From the NCBI GenBank assembly GCA_949316495.1, contig OX439003.1, forward strand, positions 21,389,198 to 21,453,197: DNA of 64,000 nucleotides. The letters are read 5' to 3'. The notes beneath the pieces were generated by a model. It had not been told where the DNA came from. It was given only the letters and a program-made list of their open reading frames with translations, and ran no database searches. Each line of letters begins with the position of its first letter. Within the stretch, counting starts at the first letter, position 1. This DNA is from Amphiduros pacificus. Lineage: Eukaryota > Annelida > Polychaeta > Phyllodocida > Hesionidae. The position numbers and the translations under genes were made by a program. This document shows positions 24,001-35,764 of the stretch, piece by piece.

Positions 24001-24780
24001 TTAAATAAACAACAAAATACATTTAAACACAAACAATCATTACAAACTAATGGGGTAGTTGAAATTATTTTATTACGTTAGTTGCTCTATTATCGCTCAA
24101 GCGCTATCGCAAATCATCGGAGATCAGACGTTCGCATGTCATTTCTGTTCTAATTGTCCGATTTACACCAAATTTGAACTAAACTTACTGAAAATTCCTT
24201 GTTCTAGCGATTGGGAAGCATTTTAAAGAGATAATTTAATGCAACGATGGGCGAATACGACGACATCGTTTTGAACGTTCTGCTTTGTTTACATGACGCA
24301 CTTTTTTTCTTTTGTTCACTTCTTTTAGATATGTATTCATTCGCCAGACGCATGCGCGAATTGGAATTTTTCGCAAGCAGACGATGAACACTCCACAGTG
24401 GCGTCAGTTGCTTTAACAATTATGACCACAGAAAAAGCCAAATTACAACCCACAGGATATGACTACGCATTTCCCATGATCATACCGATCACAGAATAAC
24501 AGAGACAGCCCATTTTCGCTCGCGTTTGTTTTGCCTTTAGGGCTAGATGTTCGAGGTTTCAAGATGGTTAAGCTGTAAGTCAATGGAGCCTACCCCGATT
24601 ATCGGTCCATGGCGGCCATGTTTTGGCTAAATAATTCTGATTACACCGTCAGATGTCGCTTTTGTTTGAGAAGTGATATGTGAGTGCGTAGTAGAGTAAG
24701 AAGATTTAGCCTTGGGTTTTTTTTCGCTTGGGATTTTGGAAACTTACGCGAGCTTGATTTTTTAAAATCAACACTTGTTT

Positions 24781-24810
24781 GATATCCACTGCCTGGCGGC
24801 AGTGGATATC
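24781..24810. repeat. Perfect 13-bp stem hairpin
   Basis: GATATCCACTGCC and GGCAGTGGATATC are separated by four bases, close to the right end of the MITE-like element. Confidence 0.9.
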
Positions 24811-25238
24811 AAAAAAGGACCATCCGTGTTACAAAAAAACTTTCTTCTTGTCAGAGTCTTATATCCCCCCAATCGTTGAAAGGTATTAAGCTCCGATTCT
24901 ACAATTCGGTGAAATTGAAAGCTTAGCCACGTATGAACATCATGACAAATTTAAATTATAATAGAGTAATAATATTAGTCACTATAAGACAAAAGAGTTG
25001 CACTCCCAGCACAGGTCTGTTTGAGTCATAAGTTACATGTGACGGGTAAACACGGGTAGCGTGAACTTTGTTTGACCTCAATTGAGGCTCAAAGCAGGGT
25101 ATTGCCATACTCTTATGACGTCATTCTACCTTTCAGTGCCTCTATGGTCACACTCCACATAAAAATGATGCCAAGAAAGAAGTGTGCTCTCATAAAGGGG
25201 CAATAGATTAGGGTCTTGTTAAAATAGAATTAGCAGGC

Positions 25239-26111
25239 TGTAGCATTCACTCTCCAGTGCTGTCCTCTTGTGGTGAATGTGAGAGTTGAATGTGAGAGTT
25301 GAAGTACAAGTTTATGTTTTTGTATTTAGTGATGCCTCTGGTGTTGAGCATAAGAACTATGTACAGTGACCGGCAACTGTCCGAAACCGGCAGATTAAAC
25401 TCGGACATTTTTAACTCGGTCAAATATCGAGTAAAACTGTTCTGTACTAATTGCAATTGAGCTGAATATAGTGCCTCACACGTCATCTTGTTATTCCTAT
25501 TCCTTTCAAAACGTTCAAAGTGTTTATTTGTTTTCACGGCACGACTGATTGAGTCACTGTCAAATGACGTCAGAAGTGGTGACGTAGCCAACTTCTCCGT
25601 ATAAGTCAATGGAAACTCGGACAATCTGCAGGTTTCCTAAATGCGTGGATTTCCCGATAACTCTGTACATATTGAACATGTATCAATTTTATTATACACT
25701 CATATGTAGTTTACGGTCTACTATCGATGTGAGTAGTTTTTACTCAGTTTTGAAAGATTCTGTGAAAATCAGGAGTGAAAAACATGAAAGTGTCCGGATT
25801 TGTCTGCCGGTCACTGTACATGTACATGTAAATGTACATGTACAAGAGCTGGTATATATATATGTGTGTGATCCACATCACAGGCAGTCAGTCTGGAGTC
25901 AGTAGGGAGTCAGTCTGGAGTCAGTTTGGAGTTGAGAGAAACAACAGGAAAATACCTAATATACGTATTGTATTACAACTGGAATAAAATGGATTATTGA
26001 ACATTAGTGAACATGGGTCTTAATTGATTTGTTCACTGGAAGCTGAACACGTAAAATATATAAATATATCTACATTTTGCCTCACCCACAACAAGGGGCG
26101 AATGTGCTATA
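25239..26111. mobile_element. Solo LTR (fossil of an LTR retrotransposon), carrying a nested MITE
   Basis: The insert begins TGTAGCATTC and ends GAATGTGCTATA, with related inverted ends, and is flanked by the 5-bp direct repeat CAGGC (25234-25238, 26112-26116). No internal coding part remains, which is the usual outcome of LTR-LTR recombination. A TATA-rich stretch near 25855 and an AATAAA near 25985 fit an LTR promoter and poly(A) region. Without the nested 453-bp MITE it would be about 418 bp. The host family cannot be told from the LTR alone. Confidence 0.72.
25364..25816. mobile_element. TA-target MITE (Tc1/mariner type) nested in the solo LTR
   Basis: The ends CAGTGACCGGCA and TGCCGGTCACTG are flanked by TA on both sides (25362-25363, 25817-25818). 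The length is 453 bp and there is no transposase. CAGT termini plus TA duplication fit the Tc1/mariner group. Confidence 0.82.
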
Positions 26112-26199
26112 CAGGCAAACATGGGGATGCATCAATAAAATAGAAAAAAGACAACAAAATAGATATCATTTATCACCAATATGTGAATTTTAAATATTT

Positions 26200-27780
26200 T
26201 TTTTCAAAATTGATGCTTAATCCCTTTAAGTAGATGCTGAGCTGGCAATAAATGCCAACCCAACACTACCCCACCCTTAAAAATGATTAAACAGGCCAAT
26301 TTCTTTTAGTACTAACTAGGTGTTTGGTGTTTATTTCATCCTCCAACAAAGATTTAAGCTGTCTGCAAACCAAATGATAAAAATAGGATCCTAAAATTTA
26401 ACAGATATTCAATGATAAGATAGCAAAGTATTTTTAAAAAGTGAAGAATTTACCTTATGCTTTCTTAAAATATTTCTTTGATGGAGTTGAAAATTGTGTT
26501 CCAAGAGAAAGTGGTGGAACTCCCTGTAAATAATATCATAATACCCCTGTTGTTTAATTGATCATAATATTTGCAAAGAACTACAAGGCACAGGATTATA
26601 GTTTTGAAACACTGAATTTAAGGATTGGATGGCACAGATAAAAAATATCCACACCTCAAGTTCATAAAAGTAAAATTGATGACTTTATACATGGAATAAA
26701 AAGGATCTAATCCAAGGTTGTAATTCAAGCTTTCATCCCTTTAGTTGTATACGAGTAAAGGGAGAATTGACATTGCATTAATCACACAATTATCGACACT
26801 ATCTTAGCTTTTCAGATTCCCTATCATTTAAGTCAACTTGTAACATATCCACAAGAATCAATTACCAAGTCAACAAACTGTGTTAGGCTGAGAGAATGTA
26901 ATATCTCCTAGAGGATTGTATAAAGTAGAAGTATGTATAATATTTAATAATATAAGTAGGGCCTCATGCACAACCTGTTGGGCTGTGGTATTGAAAAGGG
27001 GTCACAATCAGAGAGGATTATTTGAACATTGACAAAATTTATGTGTTCAGCATATTTGAGTGAAGTAACCAAATCTGTGCTAATTGAGGAATGTTGCATC
27101 AGATTATGATATCGAAGATACACTGCAATACTGCACTCAAATTGTGAAATTGTAAAATGGTATTTTTACGACCCTTTCAGTGAGTAAGGCCATATATCAG
27201 TTCGACTTTGGCGCCTTTTAAACAGTGTGAAAGTAACACTGCCAGCCGTGGGAGTCACACTCAAGTAGTCAAGTAGCATGTGTTTCCAAGAAACCCAGTA
27301 GTAATATAATTTGATGAAAAACGTAGGTAGAGAACTAAGTGGTGGTGAGTGACGCAAAGGAGATATTTGTATGTTAGTTGCACTACAGGTTGGTAAAGAA
27401 GAATTAGTAACTGCATTACTATCAGATGATTTACTAAAAATGGCATGTTGACAGTTATACTTTATACTGATATTACTGTCAATATTTGGATAATTTACAA
27501 TTATAGGAAACTCCAAATCATCCTGTTTATCATAAAGATATTGTCGTGAAGGATATTGTTATGAGTTGTTAACAACAGATCTGGGTAAGATGTAACTGTT
27601 ACAGATACTGTAAGTCTAGCTCCTCTGGGTAGATATCTTTAATGAATTTGGCAAAACATATATTGGCTAAACTAAGTAGATCATCAGTATACCACATGGA
27701 AAAGTTAAACCTCTAAGGTAAGCATGATTTGTTCAATTTGGTAAGGGTGTCAAGAAAGTCCAGTTATGTAAAGGAACAGC
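26200..27780. other. AT-rich gene-free stretch
   Basis: No coding frame with a recognisable domain. The minus-strand open frame at 27166-27516 is unsupported. Confidence 0.35.
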
Positions 27781-28470
27781 AAAACTAAATATGACATAAA
27801 TGTTGTCTATAAGGAAGGAAAAAAAGATTGCAGAATTCTTACAACTCAAAAATTAAGTATTTAATCTGGGCCCGATTTTTCCATCATACTTCAAATCTTA
27901 AATTAGGATCTGAGCACGTACTCCAAATTGAAGTACGATGGAAAAATCGAGCCCTGTTGTTCCTTGATTACTTAAAAAAAATTGGTAAGAAGGTCTAAAA
28001 GAGGTTTGATGGTGCTTTGTATGGAGTTTTGTGAATCTTTGGTATATAATATAAGTCTTCACAGGTTGAGGGTTATGGGATGTTATGTTTATCAAAATAT
28101 TTGACACAATATCCAGTGCTTGTTAAATGTTTTTCAACCCAATATTCTTGAAATGTTAACTATAATTGACAATGTCATGAAGGAGTGTCTGTGTATATTT
28201 GTTAGCAGGCAATTAAAACCTCGTCATTTTTTAAATAAGGAGGAATATGCTTGCGTTTTGATTTATTATGTAATATGCTACTGATATCAATGTCATCAAT
28301 ACATTATTATATTATAATTTCATGAAATAATGAGGAGGTTGATTAGCATTGAAGTTTATAAAGTCTATTGTGAGATATTTCTGATATAAGGTAATATGTA
28401 ATATCTGATTTGTCACTTAAATTAATTTTGTCCTAAATTCCAAACATTATTTCTTCTCAACCAAAAAAGG
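27780..28470. repeat. Dispersed repeat, copy 1 (paired with 42500-43045 and 44338-44390)
   Basis: Shared landmarks are AATGTTGTCTATAAGGAAGG, GTGAATCTTTGGTATATAAT and, near the end, CCTAAATTCCAAACATTATT. In copy 2, 1.29 kb of extra sequence lies between the last two landmarks. Confidence 0.82.
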
Positions 28471-28690
28471 CTACGGGCCGTGACGCAGTTGGTTAGAGTG
28501 CCAGCTTATTAGCACTAGTTCCTCTGTGGTGAACCAAAGGTCATGGGTTTGAACCCTGGCCTTGCAGAGATTGAACTCATGATTCAATTTCCCATATGAG
28601 CTGAGACCCGTGCCAAAAGGGTTAACCCGTTGTTCTTGTAAATCTGTGACCGGGTCGGGTACAGCATATGTTTAACACTGTTTATGCACT
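28471..28690 (+). mobile_element. tRNA-derived SINE
   Basis: The head resembles a tRNA. Box A is around GTTGGTTAGAGTG (28488-28500) and box B is GGGTTTGAACCC (28545-28556), about 55 bp downstream, spaced like a tRNA with a long variable arm. A unique body with GACCGGGTCGGGTACAG follows. The flanking tandem repeat may be its tail. It is not a working tRNA gene because no acceptor stem closes. Confidence 0.8.
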
Positions 28691-28890
28691 GTCTACATAT
28701 ACATCTCTAAACTTAATATGTTTACCTCTGATTAGGTATGATATTGGAAACCTTTGTATACTGCATACGTTTAGTCTTGTTTATGAACTGTGAATGTAAA
28801 CATTTTTATACTTTCTAAGTTTACTTATGGTTATATATGATGTAAGTAAACCTACATATACTGTATGTTTACTTGCACTGTAGATAACTG
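28670..28890. repeat. Degenerate tandem repeat, about 55-60 bp unit
   Basis: Units carry TATGTTTAC, CTTGTTTATG and ACATATAC blocks. They follow the SINE directly. Confidence 0.6.
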
Positions 28891-29120
28891 AAGCATGATA
28901 TGCATGTTGCCACTCCTTAAAATTTGAAATGGTGAACCAGTGGGGGATTGTTATCTGGTTATAATTAAGTGTTTCCTGCCACAAACCCCTTGTGTAAACA
29001 TGAAGTTTATAACATTCTTCATGCTTTGAACATATGTATCAGGCACTCTCAATTGTAGGGCAAACATGTGTAAGCAGGAGCTTTATTGTGTCATCTGAGC
29101 AAAACAAGGTTTCTGTTTAA

Positions 29121-30790
29121 ATCTCTTAGATATCTCTTATTTCATGATCCTTATGATGTTTAGATACTGATAGGACTTTTCAGATTGAAAAAATGTTCAC
29201 TACAAGCCAAAACATTAGCAAATCTTGGATAGTAAGTGACAAAAAGACTAAAAAATGTCTAAATCGCGTCTGATGTTTTTTACACTTTTATGGTACTATA
29301 TAACATTCAGATCTCTTAGATATCTCTTATTTCATGATTCTTATGATGTTTAGATACTGATAGGACTTTTCTGATTGAAAAAATGTTCACTACAAGCCAA
29401 GATATTAGCAAATCTTGGATAGTAAGTGACAAAAAGAGTATAAAATGTCTAAATCGCGCCTGACGTTTTTTTACACTTTTATGGTACTATATAACATTCA
29501 GATCTCTTATATATCTCTTATTTCATGATTCTTATGATGTGTAGATACTGACAGTACTTTTCAGATTGAAAAAATGTTCACTACAAGCCAAGATATTAGC
29601 AAATCTTGGATAGTAAGTGACAAAAAGAGTATAAAATGTCTAAATCGCGCCTGACGTTTTTTACACTTTTATGGTACTACCGTATCCGCTCGGGTTAGCG
29701 CCCATGCTTGGCTTAACGCCCACCCCCCTTTTTAGGAAGAAATCATTAAACGCCCACCTTCCCTGGATGTCCGCCATCATGTCATATTGGTCTCTACAGA
29801 TCTGACTTTTAACATCTTCCTACAGTATGAACAAGTGAAATCTTTGAAGCTTACCCCAATATTCTGTTAAATCATGTCCTATCACAGTGTTCACTGTATT
29901 ATCGCTCACAACGGCACCCCATGTTATCGATGAAAGAGGCAAGTTTGTGTACATTTTACAAAGATTTATGATTGTGTAAGAGCCCACCCATCTTTATAAA
30001 CGCCCATGCTTGGGTAAACGCCCACCCCCCTCTTTTACTTTGTCCCCAATTAGCCGCCCATGGGCACTAACCCGAGCGGATACGGTATATAACATTCAGA
30101 TCTCTTAGATATCTCTTATTTCATGATTCTTATGATGTTTAGATACTGATAGGCCTTTTCAGATTGAAAAAATGTTCACTACAAGCCAAGATATTAGCAA
30201 ATCTTGGATAGTAAGTGACAAAAAGAGTATAAAATGTCTAAATCGCGCCTGACGTTTTTTACACTTTTATGGTACTATATAACATTCAGATAACATTAGA
30301 TATCTCTTATTTCATGATTCTTATGATGTTTAGATACTGATATGACTTTTCAGATTGAAAAAATGTTCACTACAAGCCAAGATATTAGCAAATCTTGGAT
30401 AGTAAGTGAAAAAAGACTATAAAAGGTCTAAATCGCGCCTGACGTTTTTTACACTTTTATGGTACTATATAACATTCAGATCTCTTAGATATCTCTTATT
30501 TCATGATTCTTATGATGTTTAGATACTGATAGGAATTTTCAGATTGAAAAAATGTTCACTACAAGCCAAGATATTAGCAAATCTCGGAGAGTAAGTGACA
30601 AAAAGCGTATAAATGTCTAAATCGCACCTGATGTTTTTTTTTACACTTTTATGGTACTATATAACATTCAAATCTCTTATATATCTCTTATCTCATGATT
30701 GTTCCGTTGTTAGATACTGATAGGACTTTTTAGAGTGGACATATATGCACTAGAAACAAAAATGTTGACAAATCTTGGATTGTATGTCAG
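29121..30790. repeat. 190-bp satellite-like tandem array, about seven units
   Basis: Units start at 29121, 29311, 29502, 30100, 30290, 30480 and 30672, each opening ATCTCTTAGATATCTCTTAT or close to it. The period is 190-191 bp. The third unit is split by a 406-bp MITE, and removing that plus its 2-bp duplication restores the period exactly. Confidence 0.95.
29680..30085. mobile_element. TA-target MITE inserted in the satellite
   Basis: The inverted termini start CCGTATCCGCTCGGGTTAG, and the TA duplication lies at 29678-29679 and 30086-30087. The neighbouring units give the empty site (GGTACTATATAAC). The interior contains two direct copies of a CCCATGCTTGG…CGCCCACCCCCC block. No coding sequence. 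Confidence 0.93.
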
Positions 30791-31744
30791 GGAATAGTGA
30801 AAAATATCAAAATCACAGGTGCCGTCTTTTAGCCTTGCACCACAAGTTTTAATCACCAGACCCTCTGGCCTTTAGGTCCTGGTGTGGGTTTCTCATCTAT
30901 GGGCCCTCATCCCTGTTTTGAAATCTTCAAATGTGAATTAGTAGCTGGACTTTTGAAAATTGGGTCAGCAACAATTTGCCCTGACCCCACTTGATTCCCC
31001 ATGGAGACTGTCACCATGACAACCAAGGTTAATCAAGTGCTCATCCCAGCCACATCCAGCAGCTATTTATATTTTGTGATGCAAGTGAGACAGCACAGGG
31101 ATGCAGTGAAATGAATTGAACTTAAATCTGATGAGATTCAAGATCATTCTTGATCATCACTATACTTGGCATTAATTCTTAGAGTAATATAGCTTGAGGT
31201 GACATGTTGGAGAGGTTGGAAAAATACCCCACAGAGAACAGAGAGAGCTGCTAACCACAACACAGAGATAACATCTGATCAGAGATAACTTTGTGTCCAA
31301 GCTTGGTTGTCGCCTGAGATTATCCCTGCTTCCCAAACTTTTGACTGTTACTCTAAGATTAATTGCCCCTTAGTGCAGTGACCAAGAAGAACTAATGAGG
31401 GGTGACAGGCTTGGTGGCGGGAAAATAGTTATTCTTCCTTTGTGTCCCGAGCTGTTAGGACATGTTTACAAAATGCTTACACAGGATGCTAACCCCAATC
31501 CAGCAAGAGGCTGACACGTGTAATACAAGCCTCACTCTGTTACAGGTTTTTGCCAAGGAAAGACATTCAAACTGTTATTTTGGATATATATTTTTTCAGA
31601 CTTTATCCTAACCCAGATGCCATCTACTTGGAATTTTCAGCATCATGATTTGGACAATGTTTGAACAAAGAGACATCCATTCAGGATAAATGCACTATAA
31701 TCTTCCAGTATTTTCTTTCATTTCAGGGCTGCTTGTTTCCAGGC
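30790..31744. other. Gene-free stretch
   Basis: Mixed-composition sequence without a supported reading frame, RNA gene or transposon end that I can see. Confidence 0.4.
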
Positions 31745-32488
31745 AAGGTCAATGACCTTTTACCAAGTTACCAGGCTGGGCACCATTCATATCAGGATCC
31801 TGATAAAACACATCACATGCAAATGAAAGAAATGTCCCTTTCATTTTTTTTTCTTTCAGGACTAAACAAGGTCGATGACCTTTTACCAGTTATCAATGAC
31901 CTTTTCACCTACCGTTCAAGGATATATATGTACTAAAATCATTCCTGTTCTTTAAGATTTCAGGACTGTTTGTTTCCAGGAAAGGCCAATAATTGATAAA
32001 AAGGGAAGGTCAATGACCTTCCAGGTAAGGTCACTTATTAATAAAAAGGAAAGGTCAATGACCTTTTTAACAGTTTTTGTACTGTTTTCAGAAGGGAGCC
32101 AGTGACTGTTCTCAGAAGGGAGCCAGTGACAAAAGACGCATATTAAGCAAGGACAAACTCACTATTATAATACTTCAAGTGGCCCTTTCATTTTTTGTTT
32201 CTTTTCACAAATTGATTACAAGCAAGGTCAATGACCTTTTACAAGTCTTTGCATGGTCTGTTCTTACAAGAGGTTTGATATGAAACCCCAGATAGTTCTG
32301 AAGTGTCAATTACTGTTTCTTTCAGAAGAGTTCGTTAATAAGTAAGGGATGGGATTAGGATGATTGTATACCATTAGGAAATATAGAAATGAATTTTTTT
32401 AATACTTTTTATACATTTTAGGCAAGGGCAATGACCGTTTGTCAAGCAAAATGCCAATGGCGATTTGTCAGACAAGGTCAATGACCTT
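31745..32488. promoter_or_regulatory. Cluster of nuclear-receptor-type IR-1 palindromes
   Basis: AAGGTCAATGACCTT, two AGGTCA half sites inverted around one base, occurs exactly at 31745, 32006, 32051, 32224 and 32474. A one-base variant lies at 31868 and a weaker one at 32424. Each sits in a loosely repeated context (TTTCAGG … CAAGG … TTTTACCAG), so a diverged tandem repeat may have spread the site. Exact IR-1 sites are the classic binding form for ecdysone-type and FXR-type receptors. Function here is unproven. Confidence 0.6.
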
Positions 32489-32489
32489 T

Positions 32490-33215
32490 CACCAGTCTGG
32501 AATATTCTAACAGAGCCTGATAAAAAATATTGTATGTGTACCAATTAGAGATAAAACAACTAAATATCCCATGCATTTTATTCACTTTCAGGAAAGCTTC
32601 TTTTCAGACAGGAACCAGTTTGTCTTAAAATCTGAAAAGGGCCTAATATAAAAAGGGCTTAATATAAAAGGTCAGCATATATAACCTTCGATATGCATAT
32701 TTTCAGGATAGCTGGCTTGTTTATCAGTTTTTGCTATGTTGTTTGTCAATAATAAATTTAAAATGTTATATTTGTGGTACATTTTTGGGGTAATTACATA
32801 TTGTGCTGGTAAATAAACTGACATTTATAATTCAGGAAAGGTCTTTTAAAGGTAGAATAAACTTACATATACATTGGAAGATAGGTCCTGTAAACATCAC
32901 ATAAACTGGCATATTCCTTATTGATATATACGTTGAAGGATAGGTCATATAACCTTACATAAACAGTGGCGTGTATGTTAGTTAGGCAATGTTCTCCATA
33001 TATACTGTTAAAGTTTATGAGTGTTTATCTGTTTAAACATGTATATCAGTTGAATGTGTAGCCATTAAATATCAGCTATCAGTAAAATGTTTATCGAAGT
33101 AAACGAGCTTATCCAAGCATAAACAGGAGAGTAAATTTTAAGTAAGTTGTATATATACTGCTGTCAGTTTTTTTAAGTATGGCACTGTATTGGTGTATTT
33201 TCCTGGTGCTTTATA
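32490..33215. other. Gene-free stretch with ATAAAC-rich repeats
   Basis: AT-rich sequence with scattered short repeats of the CATATAAACTGG and GGATAGGTC type. No coding signal. Confidence 0.4.
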
Positions 33216-34420
33216 TTAATAAACAGTGTGCTTATATGAGGATATTCGCACAGTGTAACAAGCACGGTATGGGCTGAGCTTAATTGGTTTCACACCCTCT
33301 TTTAAATAGCTTGTATGTTGGTCTATGCTGGTGTGGCCATCTTTTTTAGTGAAAATATCGTGGAACAAAGTGATGAGGTCCTTTAAAGCAACTTTCTGGT
33401 CATTATTCAAATAAGAACTTTCAATTGTGGGGATGGTGAGGAGGGAGATGCAGCAGCATGGACATTATTGTCATATCCACTGGTTGAGACCTGCACATTT
33501 AGTGGGGCAGGATTGGGGACTGAATGGTCTATTGTGGGGTCAGGATAATCTCGGAAATCTGTACCCAAAGAATGGGGTTCAAATTGTCCCACAATATATG
33601 GCACCACCCTTCATAACAACAGACGTTTCATATGACTGACCATATGAACTTGAACGGTTGTCCTGACGCCGGTTAAATTGAACGCCATTAGACATACGTC
33701 TATTTATAGTTGGACAGATGTTGGGGAGATGACTATTACGGCCACAAATGAGCATCATGTGGCCAGGATTTCAACAGAAAAAGCAAATAGGGTCCTGGGA
33801 AGAAGTGTTTCATTGGGGTTTGCCTCTATACTCTGCATCTCTGTCGAGACATCTGCCATATTGTTCTTAATTGTTTGCTGTTGGGTTAGAGCATGTGCGG
33901 CATAATCTGTAACGTTCTTGCCATTAACAGACGTTGCTCCATCTGCAGTCATCTTGCAGACTGTCTCACCCAACTTAATATGTTGGATAGCCTCCTCTAA
34001 AGACGTGGGGGACTTACCCAAGAAGAAAGTTATCAGATTGGGCAGTAAGCCTCGAATCAGGATTTTCTTTGTCTCGGGATTCTCTTTCAACAGGCGCTGA
34101 TACTGGGTCAAGACATCATTGATATATGTTTCTGCCACATCCATTTTTTTCTAGGTCCTATTATCTAAGGTTTGTTCAAGCATCATTTTCCCCACCAAAA
34201 ATGAAGGCCCTATGGAATGCCTCCCAGTCGTCAGTTGTCGTTTATGGCAAGGCGGTATACCACACATCAGCAGCCCCCTGAAACAACATGCGACAAGCCG
34301 GCACCTTCAACTCCAAGAACTTATCTATGAACCTATGAGGGTCTTCAGTGGACTATCATCCCTGACATGGAAACCTCCGATGCCCCAGTCAGTCTTCATT
34401 CAGTCCTGCTCTACAGATGT
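33216..34420 (-). mobile_element. Ty3/Gypsy-like LTR retrotransposon fossil, gag and early pol remnants
   Basis: On the minus strand a gag-like segment (within 33755-34144) precedes a stretch resembling the beginning of a Gypsy-type reverse transcriptase (within 33216-33410). The element is clearly broken and much shorter than a whole one, with no LTRs found at its edges. A small shared segment also occurs at about 23190-23265. Its age looks moderate to old. Confidence 0.6.
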
Positions 34421-34562
34421 AGAAGCCATGGGAAGCGGCAGCAGAGAACCCCAAACTCTCTGTGCGGTCCAGTCATCCTGATGCCATCACTAATTAAGTA
34501 GCTTGTGGTCTGACTTGTGGCATAATGATTCTTGTTTGTCTCTCATATCACATATAATAGTT

Positions 34563-34770
34563 ATTTTTCATGTGTGGGAAATTTTTTCAAGGTACGTGTT
34601 TTGTTTTTCATATTTCGTGGTTCGTAGTTCGTGGTTCGTGTTTCATTTTTCGTGGTTCGTAGTTCGTAATTGGTGTTTCGTTTTTCATTTTTCGTGGTTC
34701 ATAGTTCGTGGTTCGTGTTTCATTTTTCGTGGTGCATAGTTCGTAATTCGTGTTTCATTTTCCATGAAAA
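34563..34770 (+). repeat. TTCGTGGTTCG minisatellite, arm of an inverted pair with 42140-42280
   Basis: Degenerate short units (GTTCGTGGTTCGTAGTTCG) are framed by GTGTGGGAAATTTTTTC and AAAATAATAAAATGG. The reverse complement of the same frame and units is at 42140-42280. Confidence 0.85.
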
Positions 34771-35099
34771 TAATAAAATGGATAGATCTTTATATAATAC
34801 ACATATACGTATATATGATTTTCCAAAACCTGGAAAAGCCTTTTCATATCGCGGGAGTACCCAATCTTGTTTAAATCGATACTGTAGGATGTTCTATATC
34901 ATAATTAGATTTTCTGAAAAAATTGGACTTCAGCAATTAATACGAGATGTACTTGACGGCTATAAAAAGTCCAAAAATCACTTGAAATTGCAGTTTCTGT
35001 GTTCATATCACGGGATGATTCAATCTTAACTAAAATAATACTGAAGTATGTTCTATATCATAACAACAAATAAGAAATAACAGATAAGAAAGAACAGAT

Positions 35100-35194
35100 C
35101 TCAAGCTTCACCAATTGGGTGAAACTGGGTCACGTGACCGCAGCCATTTTAAAAACGATACAGCTGTGTTGTCAAGGACTCAAATCAACTCGAG
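35100..35194 (+). promoter_or_regulatory. Promoter-like segment with GTCACGTGAC box
   Basis: CCAAT is at about 35111, the 10-bp palindrome GTCACGTGAC is at 35129-35138, and GCAGCCATTTT follows. The palindrome is the E-box form known as the CLEAR element, bound by TFEB/MITF-type factors. It stands about 57 bp before an ATG that opens a signal-peptide frame. Confidence 0.45.
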
Positions 35195-35335
35195 ATGGCC
35201 AGCTCACTACTGCAGTTGGTCTGTTTTGTTTATTTGGCCACAACGTTGTCATATCCAAAGAAAATCGACCTTGATGATGACAAATCTATTCCAGAATGCT
35301 TCAGAGTCATAAACAATTACCTTTGGATAAACTAA
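35195..35335 (+). CDS. Possible first exon of a secreted or lysosomal protein (46 codons)
   Basis: The frame begins MASSLLQLVCFVYLATTLS, a convincing signal peptide with likely cleavage before YPKK, and continues through an acidic KIDLDDDKSIPECF stretch to a stop. It may be a short secreted peptide, or a first exon whose real donor lies before the stop; a weak GT occurs near 35308. The CCAAT and GTCACGTGAC boxes upstream support a real 5' end. I could not link any downstream exon with confidence. The family is not recognised. Confidence 0.4.
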   Translation: MASSLLQLVCFVYLATTLSYPKKIDLDDDKSIPECFRVINNYLWIN

Positions 35336-35764
35336 CACCAGGATTATGCACTGACACTGTCTCACATTCTGTGGAGGGATAGTCATTCACACTGCCAGCA
35401 AACCAAATCATGAATCCGTACTTTCATGTTATTTGAAAGATTAATCCCACATTTAGGTCAGGCCAAAACAAACATGAAATAGACATTGGCCTGTGTATAA
35501 GCCAAGTGAAGAACTCAGGGAAGTGAGTTGAAGTCTGACATTTTGGATGCCCTTGCAGATTTCAAACATTGTCACTGTTTTGTAAAGAAATATAAGATGC
35601 ACAGTTTCCTGCCCCAAATCATGATAATTTTTTTTATATTTCTGATTGAAACCAACAAATGTGAATAATATAACAAGCCATTATCATTCATTGTTGATAA
35701 TTATCATTTATGATTGCATTATCTTTGACAAAACCGACATTTTGGGTGCCCTGTAGATTTCATA
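35336..35764. other. Gene-free stretch before a LINE
   Basis: Contains two diverged copies of a segment with CATTTTGG(A/G)TGCCCT followed by CAGATTTCA-like sequence (about 35540 and 35740). No supported gene. Confidence 0.4.

Larger units (their letters stand above)
23897..24833. mobile_element. MITE-like element with TGTAACACGGATGGT ends
   Basis: The inverted termini TGTAACACGGATGGT (23897-23911) and ACCATCCGTGTTACA (24819-24833) match exactly over 15 bp. The interior has no coding sequence. I could not see a target duplication, so the superfamily is open. It contains a 20-bp tandem repeat at the left and a perfect hairpin at the right. Confidence 0.65.
25090..26200. repeat. Dispersed repeat, copy 1, split by a solo LTR
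   Basis: Sequence at 25090-25238 and 26112-26200 matches 38510-38760 in the same order (ACTCCACATAAAAAT, GAAGAAGTGT-like, then ACATGGGGATGCAT). The other copy has no insertion, so it shows the state before the insertion. I did not identify the repeat family. Confidence 0.8.

Noticed and set aside
24560-24580. ATGGTTAAGCTGTAAGT, looking like a tiny first coding exon with a donor
   Set aside because: It lies inside a MITE-like element and no downstream exon fits.
28471-28560. Functional tRNA gene
   Set aside because: Box A and box B are present but the arms do not close into a tRNA and a SINE body follows.
29121-30790. CRISPR-like array
   Set aside because: Units are 190 bp, contiguous and without unique spacers, in an animal genome.
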